From contig JADMJJ010000005.1 of NCBI GenBank assembly GCA_018780645.1, positions 186,001 to 250,000 of the forward strand: 64,000 bases of DNA, written 5' to 3'. Source of the DNA: Burkholderiaceae bacterium. Lineage in GTDB: Bacteria > Pseudomonadota > Gammaproteobacteria > Burkholderiales > Burkholderiaceae_C. A program made the position numbers and the translations under genes. Within the stretch, counting starts at the first letter, position 1. The number at the start of each line of letters is the position of its first letter. Positions 24,693 to 34,891 of this stretch are shown here, piece after piece. The notes under the pieces are model-generated. The model saw nothing but the letters and a program-made list of their open reading frames with translations, did not search any database and was not told the origin of the DNA.

Positions 24693-26558
24693 ATGGACGC
24701 CCGCCTCCTCCGTTATTACAACCAGGAATTGCGCTATCTGCGCGAGCTGGGGGGCGAATTCGCCCGTGAATTTCCGAAGATCGCCTCGCGCCTGGGCATG
24801 GAAGGCCTGGAGGTCAGCGACCCCTATGTCGAGCGCCTGCTGGAGGGTTGCGCCTTCCTGGCCGCACGGGTGCAGCTGAAGCAGGACGCCGAGTTTCCGC
24901 GCTTCTCGCACCGGCTGCTGGAGCTGATCTACCCGAACTTCCTGGCGCCCATCCCGGCCATGCTGGTGGCCCAGGTCACGCCGGTGCCCGACGCCAATCT
25001 GCTCAAGGGCCAGCTGCTGCCCCGCGACTCGGTGCTCTTGGGGCCGCGCTCGGCCGTGTCAGAGACGCGCTGCGAGTTCCGCACCGCGCAAGGCGTGCAG
25101 CTGACGCCACTGAGCACGGTCTCGGCCGAATACTTCCTGAATGTGTCGGACCTGGGCCTGTCGGCCTATGCCCTGCCCGAGCGGCCGCGCAGCGGCGTAC
25201 GCATCAGCCTGCAGCTGCCCGTCGGCATGACGATAGACAAGCTGGAGCTGGACACGCTGCGCTTCTACCTCGGCGGCCAGACCGACATCGCCATGCATCT
25301 GCACGAGATGGCCCTGTCCAGTGCCGTCGGGGTGCTGGTCGGTGCGCCGGGGCGCGCAGCCACACGCCAGTTCCTCCCGGCGTCGAGCATCACGCCGGTG
25401 GGCTACCGCGATGACGAGGCGATGCTCCCGGTGACACTGCGCGGCTTTGCCGGCACCCGGGTGCTGCAGGAGTATTTCGCCTTCCCCGAACGCTTCCTGT
25501 TCCTCGACATTGCAGGCCTGCGCAAGGCCTTTGCCGCCACCGCGGGCAACACGGTCGAGATCATCATCCTGTTCTCGCAGCAGGGCCAGGGCCTGGACGG
25601 CGCGGTGTCGCCGGAGAACTTCGCCCTGCACTGCGTGCCGGCGATCAATCTGTTCCCCAAGCGGGCCGACCGCATCCAGATCAGCGAGGGGGACTTCGAG
25701 TTCCATATCGTGCCGGACCGCACGGCGCCGCTGGACTACGAGGTCTATGACGTGGTCTCGATGATGGGCTATGACGATGAGGGTGGCGAGCGCAGGTTCC
25801 TGCCCTTGTACGCCCCCGATCGCAACACGCCCAGCAGCCAGAGCGCCTACTACACGATCTGGCGCGAGCCCCGGCTGATGTCGGAGACGGCGCGGCGCGA
25901 CGGGCCGCGCTCGGGCTATGTGGGCTCGGAGGTGTTTGCCTCGCTGGTCGACCCCAACGATGCGCCGTTTTCCGAGTCGCTGCGGCAGATGTCGCTGCAG
26001 ACCCGCTGCACCAACCGAGATCTGCCGGTGTTCATGCCCGGCAGCAGTGGCCAGGGCGAGTTCACGCTCGACTCCGGCGTGCCCATCAGCTCGGTGCGCA
26101 CGGTGGCCGGTCCGTCGCGGCCGCACACCGCGCTGCGCGAGGGCGGCGTGGCCTGGCGGCTGCTGAACCTGTTGTCGCTGAACTATCTGTCGCTGCTGGA
26201 CACCGAGGGTGGCGAGGCCGCAGCGGCCCTGCGCGACCTGCTGAGCCGCTTCCCGCAGGGCACCGACCCCGCCGTGCGTCGCCAGATCGAGGCGCTGCAG
26301 CAGGTCACGACGCGGCCGGTGGTGCGCCGCCATCCGTTGCCGGGGCCGATTGCCTTCGGCCGCGGCATCGAGGTGCAGCTGACCGTCGATGAGCTGGGCC
26401 ATGCCGGCGGTAGCGCCTTTCTGTTCGGCGCCGCCCTGCACCACTATCTGTCGCGCCATGCCTCGATGAACAGCTTTGTCGAGACGGTGCTGGTGTCGCT
26501 GACCCGCGGCGAGGTGATGCGCTGGAAGCCGTCGCGCGGTGCGCGGCCGGTGTTGTAG
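24693..26558 (+). CDS. tssF: T6SS baseplate protein TssF (ImpG/VasA)
   Basis: TssF forms the baseplate wedge with TssG, TssE and TssK. The 621-residue product begins with the typical LRYYNQELRYLRELGGEFA and PKIASRLGMEG motifs, followed by DPYVERLLEGCAFLAARVQL and HRLLELIYPNFLAP. The C-terminal end, FLFGAALHHYLSRHASMNSF, is also characteristic. No strong Shine-Dalgarno precedes the ATG, but the product start fits the family exactly. Confidence 0.96.
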   Translation: MDARLLRYYNQELRYLRELGGEFAREFPKIASRLGMEGLEVSDPYVERLLEGCAFLAARVQLKQDAEFPRFSHRLLELIYPNFLAPIPAMLVAQVTPVPDANLLKGQLLPRDSVLLGPRSAVSETRCEFRTAQGVQLTPLSTVSAEYFLNVSDLGLSAYALPERPRSGVRISLQLPVGMTIDKLELDTLRFYLGGQTDIAMHLHEMALSSAVGVLVGAPGRAATRQFLPASSITPVGYRDDEAMLPVTLRGFAGTRVLQEYFAFPERFLFLDIAGLRKAFAATAGNTVEIIILFSQQGQGLDGAVSPENFALHCVPAINLFPKRADRIQISEGDFEFHIVPDRTAPLDYEVYDVVSMMGYDDEGGERRFLPLYAPDRNTPSSQSAYYTIWREPRLMSETARRDGPRSGYVGSEVFASLVDPNDAPFSESLRQMSLQTRCTNRDLPVFMPGSSGQGEFTLDSGVPISSVRTVAGPSRPHTALREGGVAWRLLNLLSLNYLSLLDTEGGEAAAALRDLLSRFPQGTDPAVRRQIEALQQVTTRPVVRRHPLPGPIAFGRGIEVQLTVDELGHAGGSAFLFGAALHHYLSRHASMNSFVETVLVSLTRGEVMRWKPSRGARPVL

Positions 26559-26573
26559 CGCAGGGCGAGCACC

Positions 26574-27641
26574 ATGGACAAGCCCGAGCACTACCCCAAG
26601 CCACAGTATGGCGTCTGGTTGCAGAACCTGGCGGAGAAGCCTTACCGCTTCGATTTCTACCAGACCTTGCGCCATATCGAGAGCGCCCACCCGCATCTGC
26701 CGCGCCTGGGCGAGGCGGTTCGGCCGTCCGACGAACCGGTGCGCATCGGCCAGCCGGCGGAGCAGACCTTTGCGCCGGCACCGCTGCAGGCCTTGCAGTA
26801 CACGGCCGAGGGCGTGCCGCGGCTGATGCAGCGCATCTTCGGCCTGATCGGTCCCAACGGCCCGCTGCCCACGCACATGACCGAGCTGACCCGTGACCGC
26901 GGCCAGCACCATGCCGACCTCGGGCTGCAGCGCTTTCTCGACACCTTCACCCACCGCTTCGGCCTGCTGTTCTACCGCGCCTGGGCCCAGGCTCAGCCGG
27001 TGGTCAGCCTGGACCGCCCCGGCGACAACGCCTTTGCCCGCCGCCTGGGTTCGCTGGCCGGCTTGGGCAGCGAGTCGCTGATGGCCCGCGACGCCGTCGG
27101 CGATGCCGCCAAGCTGCACTTCACCGGCCGGCTGGCCCGCCATGTGCGGGATGCCGACGGCCTGCTGGCCTGGTGCAAGTCCGAGTTCGATGCCCAGGTG
27201 CAGGTCGAGCAATGGTGCGGCCACTGGATGCCGCTGGCCCGCGATGAACGCACCCGATTGCGCAAGCGTGACAGCCAAGGCGTGGGCCAGGGCGCCGTGC
27301 TCGGCGCCAGCGCCTGGGATGTGCAGCACAAGTTCCGCATTGTCATCGGCCCGCTGAAGCTGGCGCGCTACCATGCCTTCCTGCCCGGAGGGTCAGATCT
27401 TGCCAAACTCCAGTCCATGGTCCGCCAATGGGTGGGCCTGGAGTTCGAGTGGGATCTGAAACTGATACTGGCCCGCCCCGATGTGCCCGCGCTGAGCCTG
27501 GGCCGCAGCGGTGAGCTGGGACGCAGTGCCTGGCTGGGCCGCTACAAGCGGGCCGCCGATGCCGACGACCTGATCATCAATGTGGAGCGCACCCTGCATG
27601 CGCGCCGCCCGACCGCCAAGCACCCATCCGCATCAGTTTGA
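26574..27641 (+). CDS. tssG: T6SS baseplate protein TssG (ImpH/VasB)
   Basis: TssG completes the TssF/G wedge. The 355-residue product has the N-terminal PYRFDFYQTLRHIESAHP, the LMQRIFGLIGPNGPLPTHMT motif (very conserved), FLDTFTHRFGLLFYRAW and the C-terminal RLGRYKRA-like LGRSAWLGRYKRAADADDL. It lies 15 bp after tssF and 14 bp before clpV. Confidence 0.95.
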   Translation: MDKPEHYPKPQYGVWLQNLAEKPYRFDFYQTLRHIESAHPHLPRLGEAVRPSDEPVRIGQPAEQTFAPAPLQALQYTAEGVPRLMQRIFGLIGPNGPLPTHMTELTRDRGQHHADLGLQRFLDTFTHRFGLLFYRAWAQAQPVVSLDRPGDNAFARRLGSLAGLGSESLMARDAVGDAAKLHFTGRLARHVRDADGLLAWCKSEFDAQVQVEQWCGHWMPLARDERTRLRKRDSQGVGQGAVLGASAWDVQHKFRIVIGPLKLARYHAFLPGGSDLAKLQSMVRQWVGLEFEWDLKLILARPDVPALSLGRSGELGRSAWLGRYKRAADADDLIINVERTLHARRPTAKHPSASV

Positions 27642-27655
27642 CAAAGGAAGCACCC

Positions 27656-30331
27656 ATGAGCGAAATCAGCCGCGTTGCCCTGTTCGGCAAACTCAATCCG
27701 CTGGCCTACAAGGCCATCGAAGGCGCCACCGTGTTCTGCAAGATGCGTGGCAATCCCTATGTGGAGCTGGTGCACTGGATGGCGCAGCTGGTGCAGAACA
27801 ACGAGACCGATCTGGACGCCATCATGCGGCACTACCAGCTCGATATGTCGGCCATGGCCAAGGACATGACGACGGCACTCGACCGCCTGCCGCGGGGCTC
27901 CACCGCCATCTCCGATTTCTCCGAGCACATCGAGAACGCGATCGAGCGGGCCTGGGTCTATGCCACCCTGCAGTTCGGCGAGGCCCAGGTGCGCACCGGC
28001 TATCTGGTGCTGGGCATGCTCAAGACCCCCAGCCTGCGCAATGCGCTGCTGTCGATTTCCAGGCAATTCGAGAAGGTCAAGGGCGATGACCTGGCCGAGA
28101 ACTTCGCCAAGATCTGCGGCGGCACGGGCGAGGCCAAGCTCGGCGCGCAGGACGGCACCGGCATGGGCTCGGGTGAGCCGGGCAGCGAGAGCGGCGCCAT
28201 GGCACCAGCCGCCATGGGCAAGGGCGAGGCGCTGAAGAAGTTCTGCGTCGACATGACCGAGCGGGCCCGCGAGGGCAAGATGGACCCGGTCTCGGGCCGC
28301 GACGAGGAGATCCGCCAGATCGTCGACATCCTGATGCGCCGCCGCCAGAACAACCCCATCCTGACCGGCGAGGCCGGCGTCGGCAAGACGGCCGTGGTCG
28401 AAGGCTTCGCCCAGCGCCTGGCCCGCGGCGATGTGCCGCCGCAGCTGAAGGAAGTCTCGCTCTTGAGCCTGGACCTGGGCCTGCTCCAGGCCGGTGCCAG
28501 CATGAAGGGCGAGTTCGAGCAACGCCTGCGCCAGGTCATCGACGAGGTGCAGGCCAGCCCGAAACCCATCATCCTGTTCATCGACGAGGTCCACACCCTG
28601 GTCGGCGCCGGTGGCGCGGCCGGCACCGGCGATGCAGCCAATCTGCTCAAGCCCGCCTTGGCGCGCGGCAATCTGCGCACCATAGGCGCCACCACCTGGG
28701 CCGAGTACAAGAAGTACATCGAGAAGGACCCGGCGCTGACCCGCCGCTTCCAGGTCGTGCAGGTGCCCGAGCCCGACGAGGCCAAGGCCGTGCTGATGCT
28801 GCGCGGCGTGGCCACGGTGCTGGAGAAGCACCACCGCGCCCAGCTGCTGGACGAGGCGATCGAGGCAGCAGTCAAGCTGAGCCACCGCTACATCCCGGCC
28901 CGCCAGCTGCCCGACAAGGCGGTCAGCCTGCTTGACACCGCCTGCGCCCGCGTGGCCGTGAGCCAGCATGCGACGCCGGCCGAGGTCGAGGACTGCATGC
29001 GCCGCATCGAGGCGCTGGAGATCGAGGAGGGCATCATCGCCCGCGAGGCGGCGGTCGGTGTCCTGGTCGGCGAGCGCGGCAACGAAGTCGCGGCCAAGCT
29101 GGCAGGCGAGCGCGAGCGTCTGGTGGCCCTGGAAGGCCGCTGGAAGGAGGAGAAGGCGATCGTCGACAAGATCCTGGCCCTGCGCGCCTCGCTGCGCGGC
29201 CCGGACCAGCCGGTGGACAACGACGCCGCCGTGGCACCCGACCGCGAGGGCCTGCTGGCCGAGCTGCACGTCGAGCAGGCCAAGCTGGCCGAGCTGCAGG
29301 GCGATGCACCGTTGATCATGCCCTCGGTCGACGCGCAGGCGGTGGCCAGCGTGGTGGCGGACTGGACCGGCATCCCGGTCGGCCGCATGGTCAAGAACGA
29401 GCTGGAGTCCATACTCAAGCTGGGCGAGACCCTGGGCCAGCGGGTGATCGGCCAGCAGCATGGCCTGGACATGATCGCCAAGCGCATACAGACCTCGCGT
29501 GCGCGGCTGGACAACCCGAACAAGCCCATCGGCGTGTTCATGCTCTGCGGCACTTCGGGTGTCGGCAAGACCGAGACCGCCCTGGCCCTGGCCGAGGCGC
29601 TGTATGGCGGCGAGCAGAACGTCATCACCATCAATATGAGCGAGTTCCAGGAGGCGCACACGGTCTCGACGCTGAAGGGCTCGCCCCCCGGCTACATCGG
29701 CTATGGCGAGGGCGGCATCCTGACCGAGGCGGTGCGACGCCGGCCCTACAGCGTGGTGCTGCTCGACGAAGTCGAGAAGGCGCACAGCGATGTGCACGAG
29801 CTGTTCTTCCAGGTCTTCGACAAGGGCCGCATGGAAGACGGCGAAGGCCGCATGATCGACTTCAAGAACACCATCATCTTGCTCACGTCCAACGCCGGCT
29901 CCGAGCTGGTGATGAATATGTGCAAGGACCCCGAGCTGCTGCCCGACCCGGACTCGCTGGCCACCGCGCTGCAGGAGCCGCTGATGAAGATCTTCCCGCC
30001 GGCGCTCCTGGGCCGGCTGGTGACGATTCCCTACTACCCGTTGTCGCCCGAGATGATGGGCAAGATCATCCGCCTGCAGCTGAACCGAATCAAGAAGCGC
30101 GTCGAGGCCAACCACAACATCCCCTTCATCTACGAGGACTCGGCAGTCGATCTGATCATCAAGCGCTGCGACAACCCCGAGGCGGGCGGGCGCATCATCG
30201 ACTCGATACTCACCAACACCGTGCTGCCCAAGGTCTCGATCGAGTACCTGACGCGCATGAGCCAGGGTGACGAGCTCAAGGGCATCACCCTGGGCGCGGC
30301 CGATGGCGAGTTCACGTACAGTTTTGCGTGA
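27656..30331 (+). CDS. clpV: T6SS AAA+ ATPase ClpV (TssH)
   Basis: ClpV disassembles contracted TssB/TssC sheaths with ATP so that subunits can be reused. The 891-residue product starts MSEISRVALFGKLNPLAYKA, with an N-domain to about residue 160. AAA domain 1 has Walker A GEAGVGKT at 238-245 and Walker B FIDEVHTL. A middle coiled coil follows. AAA domain 2 has Walker A GTSGVGKT at 632-639 and Walker B LLDEVEKAH. The start at 27656 was chosen over 27638 because AAAGGAAG precedes it and the product matches the family. Confidence 0.96.
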   Translation: MSEISRVALFGKLNPLAYKAIEGATVFCKMRGNPYVELVHWMAQLVQNNETDLDAIMRHYQLDMSAMAKDMTTALDRLPRGSTAISDFSEHIENAIERAWVYATLQFGEAQVRTGYLVLGMLKTPSLRNALLSISRQFEKVKGDDLAENFAKICGGTGEAKLGAQDGTGMGSGEPGSESGAMAPAAMGKGEALKKFCVDMTERAREGKMDPVSGRDEEIRQIVDILMRRRQNNPILTGEAGVGKTAVVEGFAQRLARGDVPPQLKEVSLLSLDLGLLQAGASMKGEFEQRLRQVIDEVQASPKPIILFIDEVHTLVGAGGAAGTGDAANLLKPALARGNLRTIGATTWAEYKKYIEKDPALTRRFQVVQVPEPDEAKAVLMLRGVATVLEKHHRAQLLDEAIEAAVKLSHRYIPARQLPDKAVSLLDTACARVAVSQHATPAEVEDCMRRIEALEIEEGIIAREAAVGVLVGERGNEVAAKLAGERERLVALEGRWKEEKAIVDKILALRASLRGPDQPVDNDAAVAPDREGLLAELHVEQAKLAELQGDAPLIMPSVDAQAVASVVADWTGIPVGRMVKNELESILKLGETLGQRVIGQQHGLDMIAKRIQTSRARLDNPNKPIGVFMLCGTSGVGKTETALALAEALYGGEQNVITINMSEFQEAHTVSTLKGSPPGYIGYGEGGILTEAVRRRPYSVVLLDEVEKAHSDVHELFFQVFDKGRMEDGEGRMIDFKNTIILLTSNAGSELVMNMCKDPELLPDPDSLATALQEPLMKIFPPALLGRLVTIPYYPLSPEMMGKIIRLQLNRIKKRVEANHNIPFIYEDSAVDLIIKRCDNPEAGGRIIDSILTNTVLPKVSIEYLTRMSQGDELKGITLGAADGEFTYSFA

Positions 30332-30376
30332 GAGCGTATTGGCCATTAATCGCCCCATATCGGCTGGGAGAACATG

Positions 30377-32458
30377 ATGGCAAATGAAGCCGAGTTCCTG
30401 TCGCCGCTGGGCGAGAACGCCCTGCTCTTCAGGCGCATGCATGCGCGTGAGGAGCTGGGCCGCCTGCCCGAATACAGCATCGAGCTGCTGCGCCTGAGCA
30501 AGTCGGCGGTGATACCCGCCGCCGACCTGCTGGGCAAGAGCATCAACGTCAAGCTGCTGGTGTCCGAGGGCAAGTACCGCTACTTCAATGGCGTGGTCAC
30601 CCGCTTCGAGCAGGGCGGCTCGACCGGCCGCTTCGACATCTACCGTGTCGAGATGCGGCCCTGGCTGTGGCATCTGACGCTGGGTGCAGACAGCCGCATC
30701 TTCCAGGACAAGACGGCGGTCGAGATCCTCGACTTTGTGTTCAACGAATACGGCTCCTCGTCCAAGATCGAGAAGAAGCTGACCGGGGCCTTCCGCAAGC
30801 GCAACCACACGGTGCAGTATCGCGAGTCCGACTTCAATTTCGTCAGCCGGCTGATGGAAGAGGAAGGCATCTACTACTACTTCAAGCACGAGAAGGACAA
30901 GCACACGCTGGTGCTGTGCAACAGCGCCAGCGGCCATGCGCCGATCGAGGGCGGCGACCTGACCTGGGGCCTGAAGCAGGCGGACCAGCAGACCCGCGAG
31001 GACATCGTCACCGCCTGGAGCCGCACCCATGCGCTGCGCTCGCTGAAGTACACCCACACCGACTTCTCGCCCGAGGCCCCCACCGCCGACATCAAGGGCG
31101 ACGCCACGCGTGACCCGGGCTATCCGAAGCCGAATGACCTGGAGGTGTTCGACTATCCCGGCGGCTATGACGACCTGACGATGACGCCGGGCAAGACCAG
31201 CGCCAATGTGCAGGAGGCCAAGCGGCTGGCCAAGCTGCGGGTCGAGGCCTTCGAGTCCGGCCATGTCATCGCCACCGGCGTGACGCCCTGGCGCCATATG
31301 TCCACCGGCTACACCTTCAATCTGGTGGACCATCCGAACAAGGGCGGCTACCTGGTCACCCGCTCCGACTACGAGCTGGAGTTCGCCGGCTACGAGGCCA
31401 ATGCCGACGACATCAGCAGCGGCTTCAGCTGCCGCTTCGATGCGGTGCCCAAGGCCACCGCCTTCCAGCCCCAACCCTCGGCCACCCGGCCCCGGGTCCA
31501 TGGGCCGCAGACGGCCACCGTGGTGGGCCCCAGCGGCGACGAGATCCATACCGACAAGTACGGCCGCGTCAAGGTGCTGTTCCGCTGGGACCGCATCGGC
31601 AAGAAGGACGAGAAGGCCTCCTGCTGGATACGGGTCAGCCATCCCTGGGCCAGCAAGCAGTTCGGCATGATTGCGCTGCCGCGCATCGGCGACGAGGTAG
31701 TGGTCGAGTTCCTCGAAGGTGACCCGGACCGCCCCATCATCACCGGCCGCGTCTACAACGGCGACAATATGCCGCCTTACGAGTTGCCCGCGCAGGCCAC
31801 CGTCAGCGGCATCAAGAGCCAATCCAGCAAGGGCGGTGCGCTGACCAATGCCAACGAGCTGCGCTTCGATGACAAGAAGGACAGCGAGTACATCTGGTTC
31901 CAGGCCGAGAAGGACTATCACCAGCTGGTCAAGAACGACGCCTTCGCCACCATCAAGAACGACCTGTGGGTGGATGTGGTGAAGAACGTCGCGCACAAGA
32001 TCGGCGAGAACTTCACGATGGACATCGGCAAGGTCACGACCATTGCCGTCAAGGAAGACACCCATGTCAAGCTCGGCGCCGACCTGAATATGGAGGTCAC
32101 CGGTGCGCTGAATCTCAAGGTCACCGACGCGGTGGCCTTCAAGGGCGCGGCGGCGATGGCCATCACCGCCGGCCAGGGCCTGGACATCTCCGCCGGCCAG
32201 GCGCTGAACATGGCCGCCACCTCGACCCTGCACATCAAGGGCATGGGCATCGTCATCGACGGCGGCACCCAGCTGTGCATCAAGGCCGGCGGCGCCTTCA
32301 TCACTCTCGGTCCCGAGGGTGTGACCATCCAGGGCACGATGACCAAGATCAACTCCGGCGGCGGCGCCGGCAGTGCCAACAGCGCCGCCCAGGCCAGCCC
32401 GGCGGCGCCCAAGGAGCCCGCCGCGCCCAAGGAAAACAAGGACCCGCTGGCCAAGTAA
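30377..32458 (+). CDS. vgrG: T6SS spike protein VgrG (TssI)
   Basis: VgrG trimers cap the Hcp tube and form the puncturing spike. The 693-residue product has the gp27-like part (EFLSPLGENALLFRRMHARE, ESDFNFVSRLMEEEGIYYYF) and the gp5 OB-fold (DKYGRVKVLFRWDR, SCWIRVSHPWASKQFG, PRIGDEVVVEFLEGDPDRPI). A long beta-helix with repeated LGADLNMEVTGALNLKV-like strands follows. The C-terminal tail (AAQASPAAPKEPAAPKENKD) is an Ala/Pro/Lys linker without a catalytic domain, so this is a structural rather than an evolved VgrG. Two adjacent ATGs exist; 30377 has better spacing to GGGAG. A DUF4123 adaptor gene follows. Confidence 0.95.
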   Translation: MANEAEFLSPLGENALLFRRMHAREELGRLPEYSIELLRLSKSAVIPAADLLGKSINVKLLVSEGKYRYFNGVVTRFEQGGSTGRFDIYRVEMRPWLWHLTLGADSRIFQDKTAVEILDFVFNEYGSSSKIEKKLTGAFRKRNHTVQYRESDFNFVSRLMEEEGIYYYFKHEKDKHTLVLCNSASGHAPIEGGDLTWGLKQADQQTREDIVTAWSRTHALRSLKYTHTDFSPEAPTADIKGDATRDPGYPKPNDLEVFDYPGGYDDLTMTPGKTSANVQEAKRLAKLRVEAFESGHVIATGVTPWRHMSTGYTFNLVDHPNKGGYLVTRSDYELEFAGYEANADDISSGFSCRFDAVPKATAFQPQPSATRPRVHGPQTATVVGPSGDEIHTDKYGRVKVLFRWDRIGKKDEKASCWIRVSHPWASKQFGMIALPRIGDEVVVEFLEGDPDRPIITGRVYNGDNMPPYELPAQATVSGIKSQSSKGGALTNANELRFDDKKDSEYIWFQAEKDYHQLVKNDAFATIKNDLWVDVVKNVAHKIGENFTMDIGKVTTIAVKEDTHVKLGADLNMEVTGALNLKVTDAVAFKGAAAMAITAGQGLDISAGQALNMAATSTLHIKGMGIVIDGGTQLCIKAGGAFITLGPEGVTIQGTMTKINSGGGAGSANSAAQASPAAPKEPAAPKENKDPLAK

Positions 32459-32507
32459 GGCCGGCCTGCCTCAAGCCATACGTCACCCCACTCCTCAACC
32501 CAGCCCC

Positions 32508-33080
32508 GTGACCACCACCGAGCCCACCATTGTTCCGATGCCCGCGCTGGCCCCTGCCCAGCACAAGGCGCAGCTGTGGGCCGACGACAGCCAGCAGGTG
32601 TTTGCCGTGGTCATGGGCGACCGGGTGCCGGATCTGTCGGCCAGGCTGGCCGAGGCCGATGTGATCGACCATGACTGCCTGCTGCCCGGTGCCCTTGAGC
32701 CCGACCTGCAGCGCCGCGCCCCCTACCTGGTGCATCTCAAGCGCGAGTCCGCGTTCACCGACTGGCTGCTGTTCGAGGCCAGCGCCGGGCTGGGCCCCTG
32801 GGGCGTGCTGGTCTGCAGCCCGGCCAAGCGCCTGTTCCTGCGCAGTCATCTGCGCGGCCTGCTGCAGGCCCGCATACCCGGGGGCCAGCAGATCGCGGTG
32901 GATTGGATGGACCCGCAGATCCTGCAGATCCTGCTGCCCCTGTTCGATGCGGCGGCGTTGAGCGCCTTCATGGGCCCGGTGCAGTCCTATGTGATCGCCG
33001 GCAACGATCACTGGTTCACCGCCAGCCTGAACCTGGGGCAGCTGCAGTCGCGCAGCGTGCCGCTGGCCAAGGCGGCCTGA
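32508..33080 (+). CDS. DUF4123 T6SS effector adaptor/chaperone
   Basis: DUF4123 proteins (Tap-1/TEC type) load a specific effector onto VgrG. The product of about 190 residues has AQLWADDSQQVFAVVMGDRV, APYLVHLKRESAFTDWLL, a GPWGVLVCSPAKRLFLRSHL block, then DPQILQILLPLFD and a C-terminal DHWFTA motif. These give the F/W-x-x-x-L and fold pattern of the family. The start is uncertain: GTG at 32508 just after the vgrG stop, or ATG at 32538; neither has a clear ribosome site. The cognate effector is expected next to it, which draws attention to the following gene. Confidence 0.82.
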   Translation: MTTTEPTIVPMPALAPAQHKAQLWADDSQQVFAVVMGDRVPDLSARLAEADVIDHDCLLPGALEPDLQRRAPYLVHLKRESAFTDWLLFEASAGLGPWGVLVCSPAKRLFLRSHLRGLLQARIPGGQQIAVDWMDPQILQILLPLFDAAALSAFMGPVQSYVIAGNDHWFTASLNLGQLQSRSVPLAKAA

Positions 33081-33085
33081 GCACC

Positions 33086-34891
33086 ATGCTGCTGCTGAAT
33101 GCCGAGCAGACCAAAGCGCTGCAAGCGCTCAAGCTGGAGCGCGACATCCGCCGCCTCTCCGAGGCGCTGGCCACCGGCTTCCCGGAGATTCCCGGCCGCC
33201 TGGCCGAGCGCTACGAACAGCTAGTGCGTCACGGCGTTCAGCGCGCGTCCGTACATGGCCTGACGCACGCCGTCTGTGTGGCCCGCTACCTGGCCTGCTG
33301 GTTCATGCTCGGCGCCGAGTTCGAGACCCGGCCGGGCTTTGTCTGGGCCCAGGACTTGCTGAGCGATGGCGGTCGCCCCGAGGGTGCCAAGGTGTTCCAG
33401 CTGTGCCGCCGCACCCGCGAGGAGCTCGCGCGCCTGGCCCTGCAGGCCGCCCCGCCGCAAGGCCTGATGCCGCCCGCCCTGTTCGACCAGGCGATCGCCG
33501 GCCTGGATGCCGCCCTGATGGAGCGCGGCATGCTGGGCTCCCTGCTGCCCGGTGCGCCGGTGCAGCTGGGCGAGGCCTGCGACATCGACGCGCTGGACCT
33601 GCGCCTGCTCGAGTCCGGCATGGGACTGCAATACCGTGTCGAGCAGGGCCAGTGGCGCCGCCTGCCCGCCGAGGTGGACCGCAGTGCCATCACGCTCAGC
33701 GCCGGCGCCGGTCCGCGCCATCTGGTGCCGCAGAGTACCGCCCCGGATGCCGCGGCCGTCTCGGCCCTGCCGGCGCGGCTCAATGTGCTCAGCCAGCCGG
33801 CCGGGCGCGACGTCACCCGCTTGCGCCTGCGCACCCGGGCCGCCGCCTGCTGCGACCCCAAGGTCCATCCGCTGGCGGTGCTCAACGGCCCCCGTGGCGT
33901 CAGCGACTGGCGTGGCCAGCATGCCAACGACGTGCTGCTCAACCTCTATGCCGACACCCCGGCCCCACCGCCCGGCGACGCGCTGCAGCCGGTCATTGCC
34001 GCCGAGGGACCGGCGCAGATCAGCGTGCTGGAGCTCAGCTCCTGCGGCCTGCGCGATGCCGGCCAGTCCCTGGGCACCCTGAGCACCCAGATCGCCGTCT
34101 ATCCGGCCGAACAGCATCTGATGGCTTGGAAACGTGAGCCCGGCCCGGCGATGACCTGGCCCGAGACCCCCGCCGCGCCCACCACCACACCGCCGTCGCG
34201 CTTCCGCATCGAGCGGGACGGCCTGGCCCTGGAGGCCTCACGCTGGCAGGCCGGCCTGGAAGACCTGGACCGCCAGCTGATCGAAGGCCTGGGGCGCCTG
34301 GCCACCGCCTGGGAGCGCGAAAGCGGCGTCAGCCGTGGCAGCCTGCAGGCCCAGCCCATGCTGCTCAGCGGCACCGCCGGCCTCAGCTGGGGCTGGGCCG
34401 AGGGCGAGCAGGGCATGCGCTCGATGCCCTTCTACCGCGTCGCCGGCCTTATGGATCTGGTGGCCTGCCAGCTCAATCTGCGCCTGAGTGGAGACCTGGC
34501 CCTGCATGGCTCGCTGAGCCGGCTGACCCTGCACTGCGCCGGTTCGGCGCCGCTGCAGCTGAGCTGGCAGCGCGGCGCCAAGGACGCGGATCTGATGGCC
34601 ACGCTGGCGCCGGCACAGACCCAGTTCCGCCACCCTTTCGTCCTGCAGCTCGAGGCGACGGCCCGCGACGAGCTGGCCGTGCTGGACATCGGCTGCCCGG
34701 TGGTCGGCGCCCTGGTCGGCAGCTGCGGATTGCGGCCCAAGGCCGAGGGCCCGGGCCTGCAATGGTTCGCCAAGCTGGAGATTGCACCGGCCAGCGTGAT
34801 CCTGCTGCTGCACGACCCGCTGCTGGGCCAGCGCGAGCTGGTGCGGCCGCTGCTGCCGGCCATGAAGCTCCTGGATTGGAGTCTCGGCTGA
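33086..34891 (+). CDS. Large unknown protein downstream of the DUF4123 adaptor
   Basis: I do not recognise the family. The 601-residue protein has no signal peptide or membrane segment. The first 130 residues are helical (AEQTKALQALKLERDIRRLS, then YEQLVRHGVQRASVHGLTHA and CVARYLACWFMLGAEFETR). This pattern resembles the helical region often fused to DUF4123 adaptors. The remainder is Ala/Leu-rich with beta-strand-like parts and no catalytic signature I can name. It starts 5 bp after the DUF4123 gene, and its stop overlaps the start of the next gene (TGATG). Effector cargo, adaptor extension or conserved accessory are all possible. Confidence 0.6.
   Translation: MLLLNAEQTKALQALKLERDIRRLSEALATGFPEIPGRLAERYEQLVRHGVQRASVHGLTHAVCVARYLACWFMLGAEFETRPGFVWAQDLLSDGGRPEGAKVFQLCRRTREELARLALQAAPPQGLMPPALFDQAIAGLDAALMERGMLGSLLPGAPVQLGEACDIDALDLRLLESGMGLQYRVEQGQWRRLPAEVDRSAITLSAGAGPRHLVPQSTAPDAAAVSALPARLNVLSQPAGRDVTRLRLRTRAAACCDPKVHPLAVLNGPRGVSDWRGQHANDVLLNLYADTPAPPPGDALQPVIAAEGPAQISVLELSSCGLRDAGQSLGTLSTQIAVYPAEQHLMAWKREPGPAMTWPETPAAPTTTPPSRFRIERDGLALEASRWQAGLEDLDRQLIEGLGRLATAWERESGVSRGSLQAQPMLLSGTAGLSWGWAEGEQGMRSMPFYRVAGLMDLVACQLNLRLSGDLALHGSLSRLTLHCAGSAPLQLSWQRGAKDADLMATLAPAQTQFRHPFVLQLEATARDELAVLDIGCPVVGALVGSCGLRPKAEGPGLQWFAKLEIAPASVILLLHDPLLGQRELVRPLLPAMKLLDWSLG

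Noticed and set aside
25059-27374. Long minus-strand open frame opposite tssF and tssG
   Set aside because: Shadow of well-identified baseplate genes; no domain and no ribosome site.
27542-32233. Very long open frame (1563 codons) on the minus strand opposite clpV and vgrG
   Set aside because: It is antisense to two certain genes, is rich in Gln, His, Leu, Ala and Gly without any recognisable domain, and is expected by chance in GC-rich DNA with strong third-position bias.
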